Shown: positions 16,571 through 26,037, counted from the stretch's first letter. The stretch is DNA of 64,000 bases from Bifidobacterium sp. (GCA_024104275.1 JAGGHK010000010.1:1-64000); one strand, 5' to 3'. Numbers and translations: made by a program. The notes: a model not told the origin generated them from the letters alone.

Positions 16571-19204
16571 ATGGAACAACAATTTACGACCATGGCTCAG
16601 CAAGCCATCGGAGACGCGATTCAAAGCGCGTCGGCCGCGGGCAACCCGCAGGTCGATACTTTGCATCTGATGGATGCGCTGTTGCGTCAGGAGAACAGCG
16701 TGGTCACGGGGCTGATCAGCGCCGCGGGCGGGGACCCGAAGGCGATTGGCGCCGCAGTGCGCAACGCGTTGGTCGCGCTGCCCAGCGCGAGTGGGTCTTC
16801 GACCTCACAGCCGCAGGCGAGCCGCCAGTTGACGGCCGCGTTGGCTCAGGCCGAGAAGGAAATGCAGAAGATGGGCGACGAATACGTCTCCACCGAACAT
16901 CTGCTCATCGGCATCGCCGATGCCGCGCCCAACGAGAGCGCGACGATTCTGAAGAACAACGGCGTGAGCGCCGAGGCTTTGCGCAAGGCTGTGCCCAGCG
17001 TGCGTGGCGGTGCGAAAGTGACCAGCCCGGACGCCGAGGGCAGCTACAAGGCGCTGGAGAAGTACTCCACCGACCTTACGGCGCAAGCGAAGGAAGGCAA
17101 GCTTGACCCGGTTATCGGCCGCGATCAGGAGATTCGCCGCGTCATCCAGATTCTTTCCCGCCGTACCAAGAACAACCCGGTGCTGATTGGTGAGCCCGGC
17201 GTCGGTAAGACCGCCGTCGTCGAAGGCCTCGCGGAACGTATCGTGGCGGGCGATGTGCCCACGACCTTGCAGAACAAGAAGCTCATCAGCCTCGATTTAG
17301 GCTCGATGGTGGCCGGTTCGAAGTACCGTGGCGAGTTCGAGGAACGGCTGAAGTCCGTCCTCAACGAAATCAAGAGCGCGAACGGCGAAATCATCACCTT
17401 CATCGACGAGATTCATACCATCGTCGGTGCTGGTGCGGCCGAAGGCTCCATGGACGCGGGCAATATGCTCAAGCCCATGCTGGCCCGCGGCGAGCTCCGC
17501 CTGATCGGTGCGACCACGCTCGACGAATACCGCGAGAACATCGAGAAGGATCCGGCGCTGGAACGTCGTTTCCAGCAGGTCTTCGTCGGCGAGCCGTCGG
17601 TTGAGGACACCATTGCGATTCTGCGTGGCCTCAAGCAGCGTTACGAGGCGCACCACAAGGTGACCATCGGCGACGATGCGCTCGTCGCTGCGGCGACGCT
17701 TTCGAACCGCTACATTTCCGGTCGCCAGCTGCCTGACAAGGCCATTGATCTGGTCGACGAGGCCGCTGCGCACCTGCGCATGGAGCTCGATAGCCAGCCG
17801 GAGGAAATCGATGAGCTGCAGCGTCGCGAGACCCGTCTCGAGATGGAGGAAATGCAGCTCAAGAAGGCCGAGGACCCGGCCAGCAAGGACCGCCTCAAGA
17901 AGCTGCAAAGCGACTTGGCGGACACCCGCGAGAAGCTTTCAGGCCTGAAGGCCCGTTGGGACGCCGAAAAGGCCGGCCACAACAAGGTCGGCGACCTGCG
18001 CGCCCAGCTCGACGCCAAGAAGGTGCAGGCCGACAAGTACACCCGCGAGGGCGACTTGGAGAAGGCCAGCAAGATTCTTTACGGCGAAGTCCCGGCGATT
18101 CAGAAGCAACTGGATTTGGCCGAACAGGCCGCGGACGAGGAGAACGCGAAAGGCGAGGAAACCGAGCCGATGGTCCCCGACCACGTGGACGCCGATTCGG
18201 TGGCGGGCATCGTCTCCGAGTGGACCGGCATCCCCGTCGGCCGCCTGATGCAGGGCGAGAATGAGAAGCTCCTCAATATGGAAAGCTGCTTGGGCAAGCG
18301 CGTCATCGGCCAGAAGGAAGCCATCCAGGCGGTTTCGGATGCTGTACGGCGCTCGCGTGCCGGCATCTCCGACCCGAACCGCCCCACCGGTTCATTCCTC
18401 TTCCTGGGACCGACAGGCGTGGGCAAGACGGAGCTCGCCAAGGCGTTGGCGGACTTCCTCTTCGACGACGAGAAGGCCATGGTGCGTATCGACATGAGCG
18501 AGTACATGGACAAGGGCTCCGTGACCCGTCTGATCGGCGCGGCCCCCGGCTACGTCGGTTACGAAGAGGGCGGTCAGTTGACCGAGGCCGTGCGTCGTCG
18601 TCCTTACTCCGTCGTGCTGTTTGACGAGGTGGAGAAGGCGAATCCCGAGGTCTTCGACATCCTTCTGCAGGTGCTTGACGACGGCCGCTTGACCGATGGC
18701 CAGGGCCGGACCGTGGACTTCAAGAACACGATTCTCATCATGACTTCGAACCTGGGTTCGCAGTTCCTGGTGCAGCCTGGCTTGGATGACGAGGCCAAGA
18801 AGAAGGCCGTGATGGACGCCGTCCACGCGCACTTCAAGCCTGAATTCCTCAACCGTCTTGACGAGCTGGTCATCTTCCATCCGCTCACCCGCGAGGAACT
18901 GGGCGAGATTGTGGACATCCAGGTGAAGCAGGTTGCCTCTCGCCTTACCGACCGCCGCATCACGCTCGATGTCACCAAGGCCGCGAAGGAATGGCTTGCC
19001 AACGCCGGTTATGACCCTGCCTACGGCGCCCGCCCGTTGCGTCGCCTGGTGCAGACCGAGGTCGGCGACCAGATGGCGAAGATGTTGCTTTCTGGCAAGG
19101 TCCACGACGGCGACACCGTCTTGGTCGACCAGACCGGCGGCGACCACCTCGAGCTGAGCACGATGCCCGAGGACCCGCTGAGCGAGGATCACGAAGACAA
19201 GTGA
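16571..19204 (+). CDS. clpB: ATP-dependent disaggregase ClpB
   Basis: The 877-residue AAA+ disaggregase has the standard order. The N-domain spans residues 1-145. Nucleotide-binding domain 1 has Walker A GEPGVGKT and Walker [11 protein letters not shown]. The middle coiled-coil domain (about 400-540) is rich in Lys, Glu and Leu. Nucleotide-binding domain 2 has GPTGVGKTE and [10 protein letters not shown], followed by the C-terminal small domain [15 protein letters not shown]. There is no IGF/L ClpP-binding loop typical of ClpA/C, so it rescues aggregates with DnaK rather than degrading. GGAGG lies just before the ATG. The HAIR site upstream gives its control. Confidence 0.97.
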   Translation: MEQQFTTMAQQAIGDAIQSASAAGNPQVDTLHLMDALLRQENSVVTGLISAAGGDPKAIGAAVRNALVALPSASGSSTSQPQASRQLTAALAQAEKEMQKMGDEYVSTEHLLIGIADAAPNESATILKNNGVSAEALRKAVPSVRGGAKVTSPDAEGSYKALEKYSTDLTAQAKEGKLDPVIGRDQEIRRVIQILSRRTKNNPVLIGEPGVGKTAVVEGLAERIVAGDVPTTLQNKKLISLDLGSMVAGSKYRGEFEERLKSVLNEIKSANGEIITFIDEIHTIVGAGAAEGSMDAGNMLKPMLARGELRLIGATTLDEYRENIEKDPALERRFQQVFVGEPSVEDTIAILRGLKQRYEAHHKVTIGDDALVAAATLSNRYISGRQLPDKAIDLVDEAAAHLRMELDSQPEEIDELQRRETRLEMEEMQLKKAEDPASKDRLKKLQSDLADTREKLSGLKARWDAEKAGHNKVGDLRAQLDAKKVQADKYTREGDLEKASKILYGEVPAIQKQLDLAEQAADEENAKGEETEPMVPDHVDADSVAGIVSEWTGIPVGRLMQGENEKLLNMESCLGKRVIGQKEAIQAVSDAVRRSRAGISDPNRPTGSFLFLGPTGVGKTELAKALADFLFDDEKAMVRIDMSEYMDKGSVTRLIGAAPGYVGYEEGGQLTEAVRRRPYSVVLFDEVEKANPEVFDILLQVLDDGRLTDGQGRTVDFKNTILIMTSNLGSQFLVQPGLDDEAKKKAVMDAVHAHFKPEFLNRLDELVIFHPLTREELGEIVDIQVKQVASRLTDRRITLDVTKAAKEWLANAGYDPAYGARPLRRLVQTEVGDQMAKMLLSGKVHDGDTVLVDQTGGDHLELSTMPEDPLSEDHEDK

Positions 19205-19215
19205 GTTGACGCTAT

Positions 19216-19262
19216 GAAGCCGGTTGCGGAACGCCGTTAATAAGGTGTTCCGCAGCCGGTTT
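19216..19262 (+). terminator. Terminator-like hairpin after clpB
   Basis: AGCCGGTTGCGGAAC pairs with GTTCCGCAGCCGGTT with G-T or single mismatches at two places. Only a short T stretch follows. Confidence 0.65.
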
Positions 19263-19294
19263 GTAGATAGCTGAGATAGTACTGATATCTGGCA

Positions 19295-19338
19295 TAAAGA
19301 GCCGGGCTGCCGCAGCAATGCGATGGTCCGGCTCTTTA
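19295..19338. terminator. Bidirectional terminator between clpB and the minus-strand gene
   Basis: TAAAGAGCCGG and CCGGCTCTTTA form a perfect 11-base stem. The flanks are A/T on both sides, as expected between convergent genes. Confidence 0.75.
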
Positions 19339-19423
19339 GTTGTCGGTATTCGGGTTCGCGTTGTTTGGTCCCTGCATCGAATTCATACCGATAGCAAGAA
19401 TCCTGATTGTTTGTTGAGATTAT

Positions 19424-20536
19424 TCAGTCGGCGCTGATATTGGCGCGTCGCGCTTTTCTGCGTCCATTGATAATAAGGATGAGCGCCAGAATCGCGAGGA
19501 CGAACCCGGCGATCACCAGTACCCCGACTCCGCCGAACAGCGCGAACGTCAGGCGCGGTTGCGGGCCGAACACCACCAGAAGTGCGGACGCCCAGACTGC
19601 AATGATGATGAAGGTGATGACGAAAATGCGGGTGAAATGGGAAAGTCTGCTGACGGCGCTGATCAATGTGGTAAAAGCACGGTCGGCAATGGCATGGGTG
19701 GCGGTGCCGGCGTTTATCTCGCCGTTGGGTGCGGTACCCATGTCCACGTCGTTGACAGAGGCGTCAGCGTTCGTGTTGCCGTTGCCGGTTGTGGCCTGAG
19801 CGGGTACAGAGCCATCGCTCATAGGATTTTTCATTTCCGCTGCGCCAGCTTGCGGTTCCAACGTCGATTTTTCCGATTTTTCCATATCGCGGAGAATCAA
19901 CAGTTGCACCAGTTCGATGGCCAGCGCCAAAGTGATGATGACATTGACCCCGCCGAAATAGGCGCGCCGTGAGCCTTCCGGGAACTGGCTGCCGGCCACG
20001 CAAATGGCAAGACTGTAAATAAAAGCTCCCGTGGCCCCCAGTGAAATCAGCGAATTGACATCTGGATTGCGACGCCTGAGTGCGTGCCAACCTTCGCGGT
20101 GAATCGGAGCGCCGCACCAGAACATCGTTGGTGTGGTCAGAATGGCTTGCAGCCAAGGGTTGACCAGCCAGGTGGACGCAAGGGAAGCACTGAAACGGCT
20201 CAGCAACGAAGGAATGAAAACGACCACGGTGAGCACAATCGCGAGAATCAGCATCCGGGAAATCCGCGAAATCTGGTTTTGGGTCTCGTCGGTTTTCCCC
20301 GTGGTCTGTCTGGTCTGTGCTTTGCTGTCAGTTGCGCTGTTGTTGTCTTTGCCGGTTGCATTGGTTGCCGCTACTGAGCGGTCGGCAGGCGAAGGATTGG
20401 GATTCCGCAGCCCGTGCAAAGCTATTTCGACCGACGATTGCGCTGACGTGGGCGAGCGGAAATAGAGGATGATGAGCCACGTGGCCAGCGCGGCGGCGAC
20501 CACCGCCAAACCGCCCATGAATAAGTCGAATCCCAC
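19424..20536 (-). CDS. Membrane protein resembling the membrane region of P1B-type metal ATPases, catalytic domains absent
   Basis: The 370-residue protein has about six hydrophobic segments. Residues ~100-225 read like the first membrane segments of CopA-type ATPases: PWLQAILTTPTMFWCGAPIHREGWHALRRRNPDVNSLISLGATGAFIYSL. Then follows the ITLALAIELVQLLI segment, which matches the ATPase ITLILLGRxLE helix. What follows is not the actuator or the CPC helix. It is a Ser/Asn/Gly-rich cytoplasmic stretch and two more helices ending in a basic tail. There is no DKTGT phosphorylation site. The start is GTG with AAGGAGG 6-7 bases upstream. It could be a truncated ATPase that gained a new end, or a scaffold. 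Function is unknown. Confidence 0.7.
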   Translation of the reverse strand: MGFDLFMGGLAVVAAALATWLIILYFRSPTSAQSSVEIALHGLRNPNPSPADRSVAATNATGKDNNSATDSKAQTRQTTGKTDETQNQISRISRMLILAIVLTVVVFIPSLLSRFSASLASTWLVNPWLQAILTTPTMFWCGAPIHREGWHALRRRNPDVNSLISLGATGAFIYSLAICVAGSQFPEGSRRAYFGGVNVIITLALAIELVQLLILRDMEKSEKSTLEPQAGAAEMKNPMSDGSVPAQATTGNGNTNADASVNDVDMGTAPNGEINAGTATHAIADRAFTTLISAVSRLSHFTRIFVITFIIIAVWASALLVVFGPQPRLTFALFGGVGVLVIAGFVLAILALILIINGRRKARRANISAD

Positions 20537-20666
20537 GGTTCCTCCTTGATTACCCTTTCATCATTCCAGCAAGTTGCATCGATATCCATGTCGACTCGCT
20601 GATTGACACGAGATGTACGCACGTGCCACCCCGGCTTCGTCCATAGCGTCCTGTGTAATAGAACAT

Positions 20667-22019
20667 ATGTTCGAAAATCCTGTAGTGGCAATCGTGTTGG
20701 TCATCCTCGCAGCGGCGTTGGGGCTGGTGGCCGGATTTGTGCTGGGCAAATCCAAAGGGCAGGAATCTGCGCGAGACGTCAAAAACGCTGATATTGAGGA
20801 AGCGCAGGTGCAGAATGACGAGCTTCGACGGCAGGTGGGGGAGCTTACGACGCAGGCTGCGCAATACCGCACGCAGTGCGACGGGCTGAACCAGCAGCTC
20901 GCGTTCGTCAAATCGCAGTTGGCGCAGGCCCAGCAGGCCGAGCAGTTGCGTGTGCAAAGGCAGCAGGAACAGGAGCGCGAGGCGGCCGAGCGCAAGCGGC
21001 AGGAACAGGCCAAGGCGATGGCCGAGCAGAGTAAAGTGCTTTCGGCGCTCGCGCCCGTGCAGAAGAACCTCGACGCCTTGCAGCAGAAGGTCACCCAGAT
21101 TGAGGAAGGCCGCAAGCAGGAGATGGGTTCCTTAGGCCAGCAGCTCAAGGGATTGAACGACCAACAGACCCGTTTGGACAAGGAGACCAGTTCGCTTTCG
21201 GCCGCGTTGCGCAATAATAAGGTGCGTGGCGCGTGGGGTGAGGCGCAGCTGCGCAACATCGTGGAGTCGGCGGGGCTTCTGGAGCATGTCGATTTTGATA
21301 CGCAGGTCGTCGTTACCGACCAGGAAGGCCGCGTGCAACGGCCGGATATGGTGGTCTATCTGCCCGGCGGCAAGACCATTCCCATCGATGCCAAGGCCCC
21401 GTATTCAGATTACCAGCGTGCCTGCGAGATTCCCGATACTGCGTCGGAAGACGAGCTCAAGCGTCGTGATCAGTTGCTGCAGGCCCATGCCAAGGCGTTG
21501 CGAGATCATGTCAAGACTTTGGGCGACAAGGCCTATTGGAACGCCTTCGACACCACTCCCGATTTCGTTATCGCCTTCATTCCAAACGACGCCTTGCTTG
21601 AGGCGGCGCTGAAGGTCGATCCGACGTTGATGGATGATGCCTTCGCCAAGAAGGTGGCCTTGACTTCGCCGGTCACGTTGTGGGCGGTCTTGAAATCGGT
21701 CGCCTTCGCTTGGCAGCAGCAGAGTCTCACCGACGACGCCAAGATGCTGTTCGACCTTTCGCGTGAGCTCTACGAACGTTTCGCGGTTTTGGGTGACAAG
21801 GCCAACAAACTTGGCCATTCCATCACCCGCACGGTTTCGGCCTATAACGCTTTTGCTTCGTCATTGGAATCGCGTGTGTTGGTCACCGCGCGTAAAATGC
21901 AGAAGATTGATTCGAGCAAGGTCATCGACCCGGTCGAGATGGTCGATTCCGACAAGACCGACGTCCACGAGCTGACCGCACCCGAGCTGGATCCGGAGTT
22001 GGAGGAGCAGACGAAGTAA
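20667..22019 (+). CDS. rmuC: DNA recombination protein RmuC
   Basis: The 450-residue product begins with one membrane helix (VVAIVLVILAAALGLVAGFVLG). It continues with a long Gln/Glu/Arg-rich coiled coil (residues ~30-180) and ends in the RmuC nuclease-like domain (~195-400). That domain contains KVRGAWGEAQLRNIVE, DMVVYLPGGKTIPIDAKAPYSDY and TPDFVIAFIPND. RmuC limits inversion events at short inverted repeats in E. coli. The ATG at 20667 has no clear ribosome-binding site, but TGTAAT lies 7 bases upstream, so the mRNA may be leaderless. It is divergently oriented from the preceding gene. Confidence 0.92.
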   Translation: MFENPVVAIVLVILAAALGLVAGFVLGKSKGQESARDVKNADIEEAQVQNDELRRQVGELTTQAAQYRTQCDGLNQQLAFVKSQLAQAQQAEQLRVQRQQEQEREAAERKRQEQAKAMAEQSKVLSALAPVQKNLDALQQKVTQIEEGRKQEMGSLGQQLKGLNDQQTRLDKETSSLSAALRNNKVRGAWGEAQLRNIVESAGLLEHVDFDTQVVVTDQEGRVQRPDMVVYLPGGKTIPIDAKAPYSDYQRACEIPDTASEDELKRRDQLLQAHAKALRDHVKTLGDKAYWNAFDTTPDFVIAFIPNDALLEAALKVDPTLMDDAFAKKVALTSPVTLWAVLKSVAFAWQQQSLTDDAKMLFDLSRELYERFAVLGDKANKLGHSITRTVSAYNAFASSLESRVLVTARKMQKIDSSKVIDPVEMVDSDKTDVHELTAPELDPELEEQTK

Positions 22020-22145
22020 AGGCTTGGTGTGTTGGCCGTAACGTGATTATGGAGCGTAGAAGGTAGTGTCTGCCGTTATGGTCGTTGTCGGCCGAATATA
22101 TCATTACGGTATTGAGACGGTGCGGCGAATAAGGGAAGGATGCCG

Positions 22146-22766
22146 ATGAGTAAGCCAGACGAGCAATCCGATAGGATTGCAGAGTTGCAAGGTTTGTTGC
22201 AATCCGCTGTCGATGCAAAGCCGTTCAGTGAGCTGTTTGACGTGAGTCTGGATCATCGCGGTGCCGAGTTGATTGGCGATGCCTTGCTTGATGCGCTTGA
22301 GAAGCGTGGCTTTGCGCCCGATGATTTCGATGCGGTTGGTGCGTTGACTGCCGCGGCTGTGCCCATGGTGACGGCAGTGATGCACGCGGCCCATGCCCGT
22401 GATCGTGAACTTGATGGCTTCGTGATGGATTTCGTTTACCCTTCAATCAAGGGGCCGTCGATTGCCGGTAAACGTGTGGTACTGCTGGATTCCTGGCTTT
22501 CCGAAAAGTCGTATGTGCAGACTTCGTCGCTGGTCACGTTGCGCAATGGCAACGAGCTGAGCCTCGATTTCAGCGTCGTCGAGCACGAGGGCGCGAAGGT
22601 CGTGTCTATCGCTTCGCTGATCGGCGGAGTCAGTGGTGATGCGGATCCCAACAGCATCAAGGTCATCAATCCTGTTTCCGGTGAGGAACGTAATCTGCCG
22701 TTTGTGAGGGCTTTTGACGAAGATGAATTGCGTGATAGTGCAAACGCGTCGAAGAAGGCTGACTGA
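22146..22766 (+). CDS. Phosphoribosyltransferase-like protein (PyrE-type fold, degenerate PRPP loop)
   Basis: The 206-residue product follows the order of an orotate phosphoribosyltransferase: a helical start (SELFDVSLDHRGAELIGDALLDALEKRG), then DAVGALTAAAVPMVTAVMHAA in place of the GPxxGAIPLA segment. The stretch DGFVMDFVYPSIKGPSIAGKRVVLLDSWLSEKSYVQTSS follows. In a working enzyme the last stretch would be an acidic pair followed by TTGGS (VVEDVxTTGGS); here it is LLDSWLSEKS. The PRPP site therefore looks altered, and a regulatory or different catalytic role is likely. The ATG at 22146 has GGAAGGA at good spacing; the ATG at 22140 is too close. It is followed after one base by the methyltransferase gene. 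Confidence 0.65.
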   Translation: MSKPDEQSDRIAELQGLLQSAVDAKPFSELFDVSLDHRGAELIGDALLDALEKRGFAPDDFDAVGALTAAAVPMVTAVMHAAHARDRELDGFVMDFVYPSIKGPSIAGKRVVLLDSWLSEKSYVQTSSLVTLRNGNELSLDFSVVEHEGAKVVSIASLIGGVSGDADPNSIKVINPVSGEERNLPFVRAFDEDELRDSANASKKAD

Positions 22767-22767
22767 T

Positions 22768-23559
22768 ATGCGCGAACCCAATCCCATAACCGCAGCTGCT
22801 CAAGCTTCTGGCGAGCCGGTTTTCCGTGAGATTGGCGTCGGCCCGTGGTCGCAAACCCATCCAGACGAGCCGCGCCCAGATAACCCGCAATCGCCGAATT
22901 TCGACGAACGTTATGACCCGGAACTGCTCGACAACGGCGACCGCCGCAATGTGCTCGACAGGTTCCGTTATTGGTCGGTGGCCGCCATCAAAGCCGATCT
23001 CGACCAGCAGGGCCGCCACGGTTTTGAGGTGGCCGTAGAGAATTGGACACATGATTTCAACATCGGCTCGATGGTGCGTACGGCCAACGCCTTCGCCGCC
23101 CGCAAGGTCCATATCGTCGGCCCGCACAAGTGGAACCGCAAAGGCGCGCTGATGACCGAGCTCTACCAGCACGTCGACCATCACCCCTCTATTGAAGAGT
23201 TGGTGGTCAGCTGGAAAAAGGAAATCGCCGAGGAAATTAAGCAGGCGCAAGCCGACGAAGCCAAGGCCGAATTCCGTGTGGACAAAGCCCGATACCATCG
23301 CATCGCCGAGGAAGCCAAAGCCTCCCGCATCATCGCGCTTGATATCATCCCCGGCGCGGTCCCCATCGAAACCTACCGTTTCCCGAACCGTTGCCTGATG
23401 CTTTTCGGCGCGGAGGGTCCCGGACTTTCGCAACGTGCGCTGGAACTGGCCGATGACGTGGTCTACATTTCCCAGTTCGGTTCGGTCCGTTCCATCAACG
23501 CCGGTGCCGCTGCCGCGGTGGCGATGCACTGTTGGATCTCCCAGCATCTGACTCGATAA
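22768..23559 (+). CDS. SPOUT (TrmH/SpoU) family RNA methyltransferase
   Basis: The 263-residue protein carries a SPOUT methyltransferase domain. It has motif 1 NFNIGSMVRTANAF (as DFNIGSMVRTANAF), motif 2 CLMLFGAEGPGLS and motif 3 ISQFGSVRSINAGAAAAVAMH. These form the knotted S-adenosylmethionine site for 2'-O-ribose methylation of tRNA or rRNA. An N-terminal region of about 100 residues precedes it. A charged Glu/Lys/Ala-rich insert (residues ~150-185) is unusual. Only one base separates its ATG from the stop of the phosphoribosyltransferase-like gene, so the two are one transcript. The target nucleotide is unknown. Confidence 0.87.
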   Translation: MREPNPITAAAQASGEPVFREIGVGPWSQTHPDEPRPDNPQSPNFDERYDPELLDNGDRRNVLDRFRYWSVAAIKADLDQQGRHGFEVAVENWTHDFNIGSMVRTANAFAARKVHIVGPHKWNRKGALMTELYQHVDHHPSIEELVVSWKKEIAEEIKQAQADEAKAEFRVDKARYHRIAEEAKASRIIALDIIPGAVPIETYRFPNRCLMLFGAEGPGLSQRALELADDVVYISQFGSVRSINAGAAAAVAMHCWISQHLTR

Positions 23560-23588
23560 ATCGACAAAACTGAGATATGCAAATAAAC

Positions 23589-23631
23589 CGTTGATGCTCT
23601 TATTGACAAACCATGAATAAGGACATCAACG
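23589..23631 (+). terminator. Terminator-like hairpin after the methyltransferase gene
   Basis: The 16-base arms 23589-23604 and 23616-23631 match at 14 positions around an 11-base loop. No T-run follows, so it may act with Rho or as an RNA end-protecting structure. Confidence 0.55.
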
Positions 23632-23702
23632 ACTTGAACAGAATCTCACGAAATTTAAGCCAGGGCAATTTGCTCAGCTGCTATCAGCCCACGTTTTTGA
23701 GG

Positions 23703-25156
23703 TTATTTGGCGCTGATATTATTTAAGAATATTCTGCGTTTGAGCAATCGTTCGATTGCTATGCTGATGGAAATCATTGCCACAAGAATACCGAAACGTC
23801 CGGCGAGTGTTTTCCATGGAGTTCCGGTCAGCGGTAGTCCTGCAAGTGCCGGATCCCAGCCTGCATACAAGGTCGTTTCGTTGGTGATAGGCGTGTTGTC
23901 GAAATCGAATGCATTGCCTACGCCGGCACCCGTGGTTGGGTCAACGCTGGTGTACCAGCCGGTAAAGAAGTAGCCGGGGCGTGTAGGCACTTCCGCTGGT
24001 TTGGAAGTCTTATAACCGCTATACACGGTGGGATTGGTAATGCTGGTGGAAGTCGTACCCGAATTAAGATCGAAGGTGACCGTATGCTGCGTGACCGTAT
24101 AAGGTTGGGTGATGGTTTCGCTGAAAACAGCGGAAGCGCCTCCCAGCGTTACCGAGGTACTGAAATTTTGGGAAACGCTACTGTTGGCTGCTGTTGGCAA
24201 TGGTCCATCCCATTTGGCCACGCCCGTCGTGCTGTTGACGCTGGTGTTATTCGAAGGGCTGAGACTAGAGGTTGAAGAGATAACCGGAGAGCCTGCCGGA
24301 TTGGAATTGTTCACAGTTCTGGCCGGTTGCATCGTAAGCCCGGGGTCGGCTTCCGCTGTTGCAAACGTTTTGGCCTAATCGGAAAGCGATAGGTTGCCTG
24401 AAGTGAGATTGCTAAGGCCGTTAAGCGAAGAGATGTCGGTAATGTGGTTGAACGCGAGCTTGAGCGTCTGAAGACCAGTGAGGTTTTGCAATGGCGACAC
24501 ATCTTCAACGCGATTGTGCTCTGCGTTAAGTGAGGTAAGTCCGCTCATTGCAGACAGCGGTGACAGGCTGGAAATGCTGTTATTTGAGACATTCAGCGAC
24601 TCCAGATTTGTTAATGATTCGATGCCGGACAAGTCAGAGATGGAATTATTGGCAGCCTCGAGCGTGTGCAATTGCGTGAGTGTCTCGATATTCGTGAGAT
24701 TTGTGATGCCGTCGTTATTTGCCTTGAGCGTCTTCATTTTCGTGAGATTGGAAAGCGGGTGGTAGTGACACCGCTGGTGCTGATACCGCTGATATCAAGC
24801 AAGGAGAGATTCGTCAAGGTCTGCAAGCCGTCAAGATTGGCGATGGCATGGTTGTTGACGTCCAGATCGATGATGAACAGGGCATCTCTCATGGTCCATA
24901 TTGCAGTAGTGCCTCCTACCCCAGCCTTGCTAACGATAAGCTCTGCTAGAGCAGTGTCGGGAAAACAGGTTGCTATGGTATCGATGCCCATCGTGCATGA
25001 AGTACCGCCATCCGTATATCCCCACAATGGCCATGCTGATTTTGTATAGCCATTTTGGAACGCTGTGTACGAACACATCGAGCTATTCCCAATTGCGAAT
25101 AACCGTGAATTTCTTTTTCGATATTGTGCATGAATGCGGGCAATTCGAGCGTTCAC
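23703..25156 (-). pseudogene. Decayed internalin-like LPXTG surface protein
   Basis: Three pieces on the minus strand add up to one surface protein. 25156-24734 encodes an internalin N-cap (IDTIATCFPDTALAELI) and the first leucine-rich repeat. A frameshift near 24753-24762 then moves to the frame of 24737-24375, which has about five 22-residue repeats (LTNLESLNVSNNSISSLSPL). TAG at 24377-24375 interrupts the last repeat. The same frame goes on with a Ser/Thr linker, a Listeria-Bacteroides repeat (TVTFDLNSGT...ETTLYAGW) and LPLTG, a hydrophobic helix and KRR, the sortase signal. No signal peptide is found at the 5' end, so that end is also damaged. Confidence 0.8.
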
Positions 25157-25174
25157 CTCTCGACACGCCTCAAA

Positions 25175-25183
25175 TGTGGATAA
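25175..25183 (-). promoter_or_regulatory. Perfect DnaA box
   Basis: TGTGGATAA is the complement of TTATCCACA. Twelve bases on, TATCATCCGACCACAGT (25188-25204) nearly repeats a sequence found beside another DnaA box at 55021-55037. Confidence 0.4.
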
Positions 25184-25252
25184 CCACTATCATCCGACCA
25201 CAGTACCCGTTTTAGATTGCGTTCCAACGCTTTCGTCGTGTGGAATAGAGGT

Positions 25253-25540
25253 ATGAAAAAATTCTATGGTCGAGTGACAATTGCTCCGAGAATTCATGAG
25301 CGCCATCCGGAAATAACGGACGCAGATGTGCAAGCAGCTTGGCGTGCGCAACTAGATTCTCGTTGGAGGGTAAATAACTCAAGGCAGTTGCTGGCTATCG
25401 GTGTGGATGGGAATGGCAGACAACTAGAGATGGTAGCTAAGTTGGAAAAGAATTACTGTTGGCTTGTTTTCCATGCGCAAACGCCGCCTACGAAGCGTAC
25501 ACTAAAAGAACTAGGAATTTTGCGAAGGAGGATGCAATGA
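25253..25540 (+). CDS. Predicted toxin-like protein of a toxin-antitoxin-like module
   Basis: The 95-residue basic protein reads KFYGRVTIAPRIHERHPEITDADVQAAW near the start. It continues LLAIGVDGNGRQLEMVAKLEKNYCWLVFHAQTPPTKRTLKELG. This layout resembles small BrnT/RelE-like proteins of actinobacterial toxin-antitoxin pairs: H-x-x-RHP-x-I-x-x-x-DV, then GRxLEMV, then a buried FHA and a Leu-rich end. The family name is inference. GAGGT precedes the ATG at 25253. The stop overlaps the next ATG (ATGA), which is typical of paired toxin and antitoxin genes. Codon use and the AT-richer composition differ from the chromosomal neighbours, which suggests acquisition. Confidence 0.6.
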   Translation: MKKFYGRVTIAPRIHERHPEITDADVQAAWRAQLDSRWRVNNSRQLLAIGVDGNGRQLEMVAKLEKNYCWLVFHAQTPPTKRTLKELGILRRRMQ

Positions 25541-25776
25541 ACAGCGAAGAGATTGAACGCGAATTCGGTTATACTGAACAGGATTTGGATGACATGGCAG
25601 CTGAGTACGAAAATGGCAATTGGCCAGAAGATGGCTGGGGCCCTGTCATAAAAGTGCGTGAGCCTACTGCACAAGAGCAGGCGGAGCTGGACCGAATCGT
25701 CGAAATGTATGAGCGTGAAGACGCTGAAGCTGAGAGAAAAGCTGATAAAGACCATGAATTAGTTTCTGCTCAATGA
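25537..25776 (+). CDS. Predicted antitoxin-like acidic protein 1
   Basis: This 79-residue acidic protein starts inside the stop of the toxin-like gene. It opens with EEIEREFGYTEQDLDDMAAEYENGNWPEDGWGP, which matches the TExxLDxxAxxxExGxWPG-type start I associate with antitoxins of this kind. It then becomes a Glu-rich helix (EQAELDRIVEMYERED). No DNA-binding domain is obvious. Pairing with the upstream protein is inferred from the four-base overlap and from opposite charge. It shares its layout with the next gene, so one probably arose by duplication. Confidence 0.55.
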   Translation: MNSEEIEREFGYTEQDLDDMAAEYENGNWPEDGWGPVIKVREPTAQEQAELDRIVEMYEREDAEAERKADKDHELVSAQ

Positions 25777-25809
25777 GGTGACCAAGATTGTGATAGGAAA
25801 GGAGGCATA

Positions 25810-26037
25810 ATGAATCAGGAAGAGATGTATAAGTATTTCGGAGTTACGGCCGAGCAGATAGAGCAGTGGTCTGAAGAAGCTGAAAACGGTGGAATGGAAA
25901 TTGAGCCAGGCACGCTGATTCAAATGCACCCGATAACGTCTGAAGAGCAGGTTGCGATTGACCGAGTGCGTGAATATTACCACCAGCAGGATGAGCAAGC
26001 TACTGAAAATGGTCGGGAACTCGCTACTGCACATTGA
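25810..26037 (+). CDS. Predicted antitoxin-like acidic protein 2 (paralogue)
   Basis: This 75-residue acidic protein follows 33 bases after its paralogue and has its own GGAAAGGAGG ribosome-binding site. It shares the plan MNxEExxxxFGxTxxxxxxxxEExENG, then PxTxEEQxxxDRxxExY and a Gln/Glu-rich end. The WP motif of the first copy is replaced by ME. A second immunity-like protein without its own toxin is unusual. The 190 bases after it (26038-26231) hold no further gene; gatC follows. Confidence 0.5.
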   Translation: MNQEEMYKYFGVTAEQIEQWSEEAENGGMEIEPGTLIQMHPITSEEQVAIDRVREYYHQQDEQATENGRELATAH

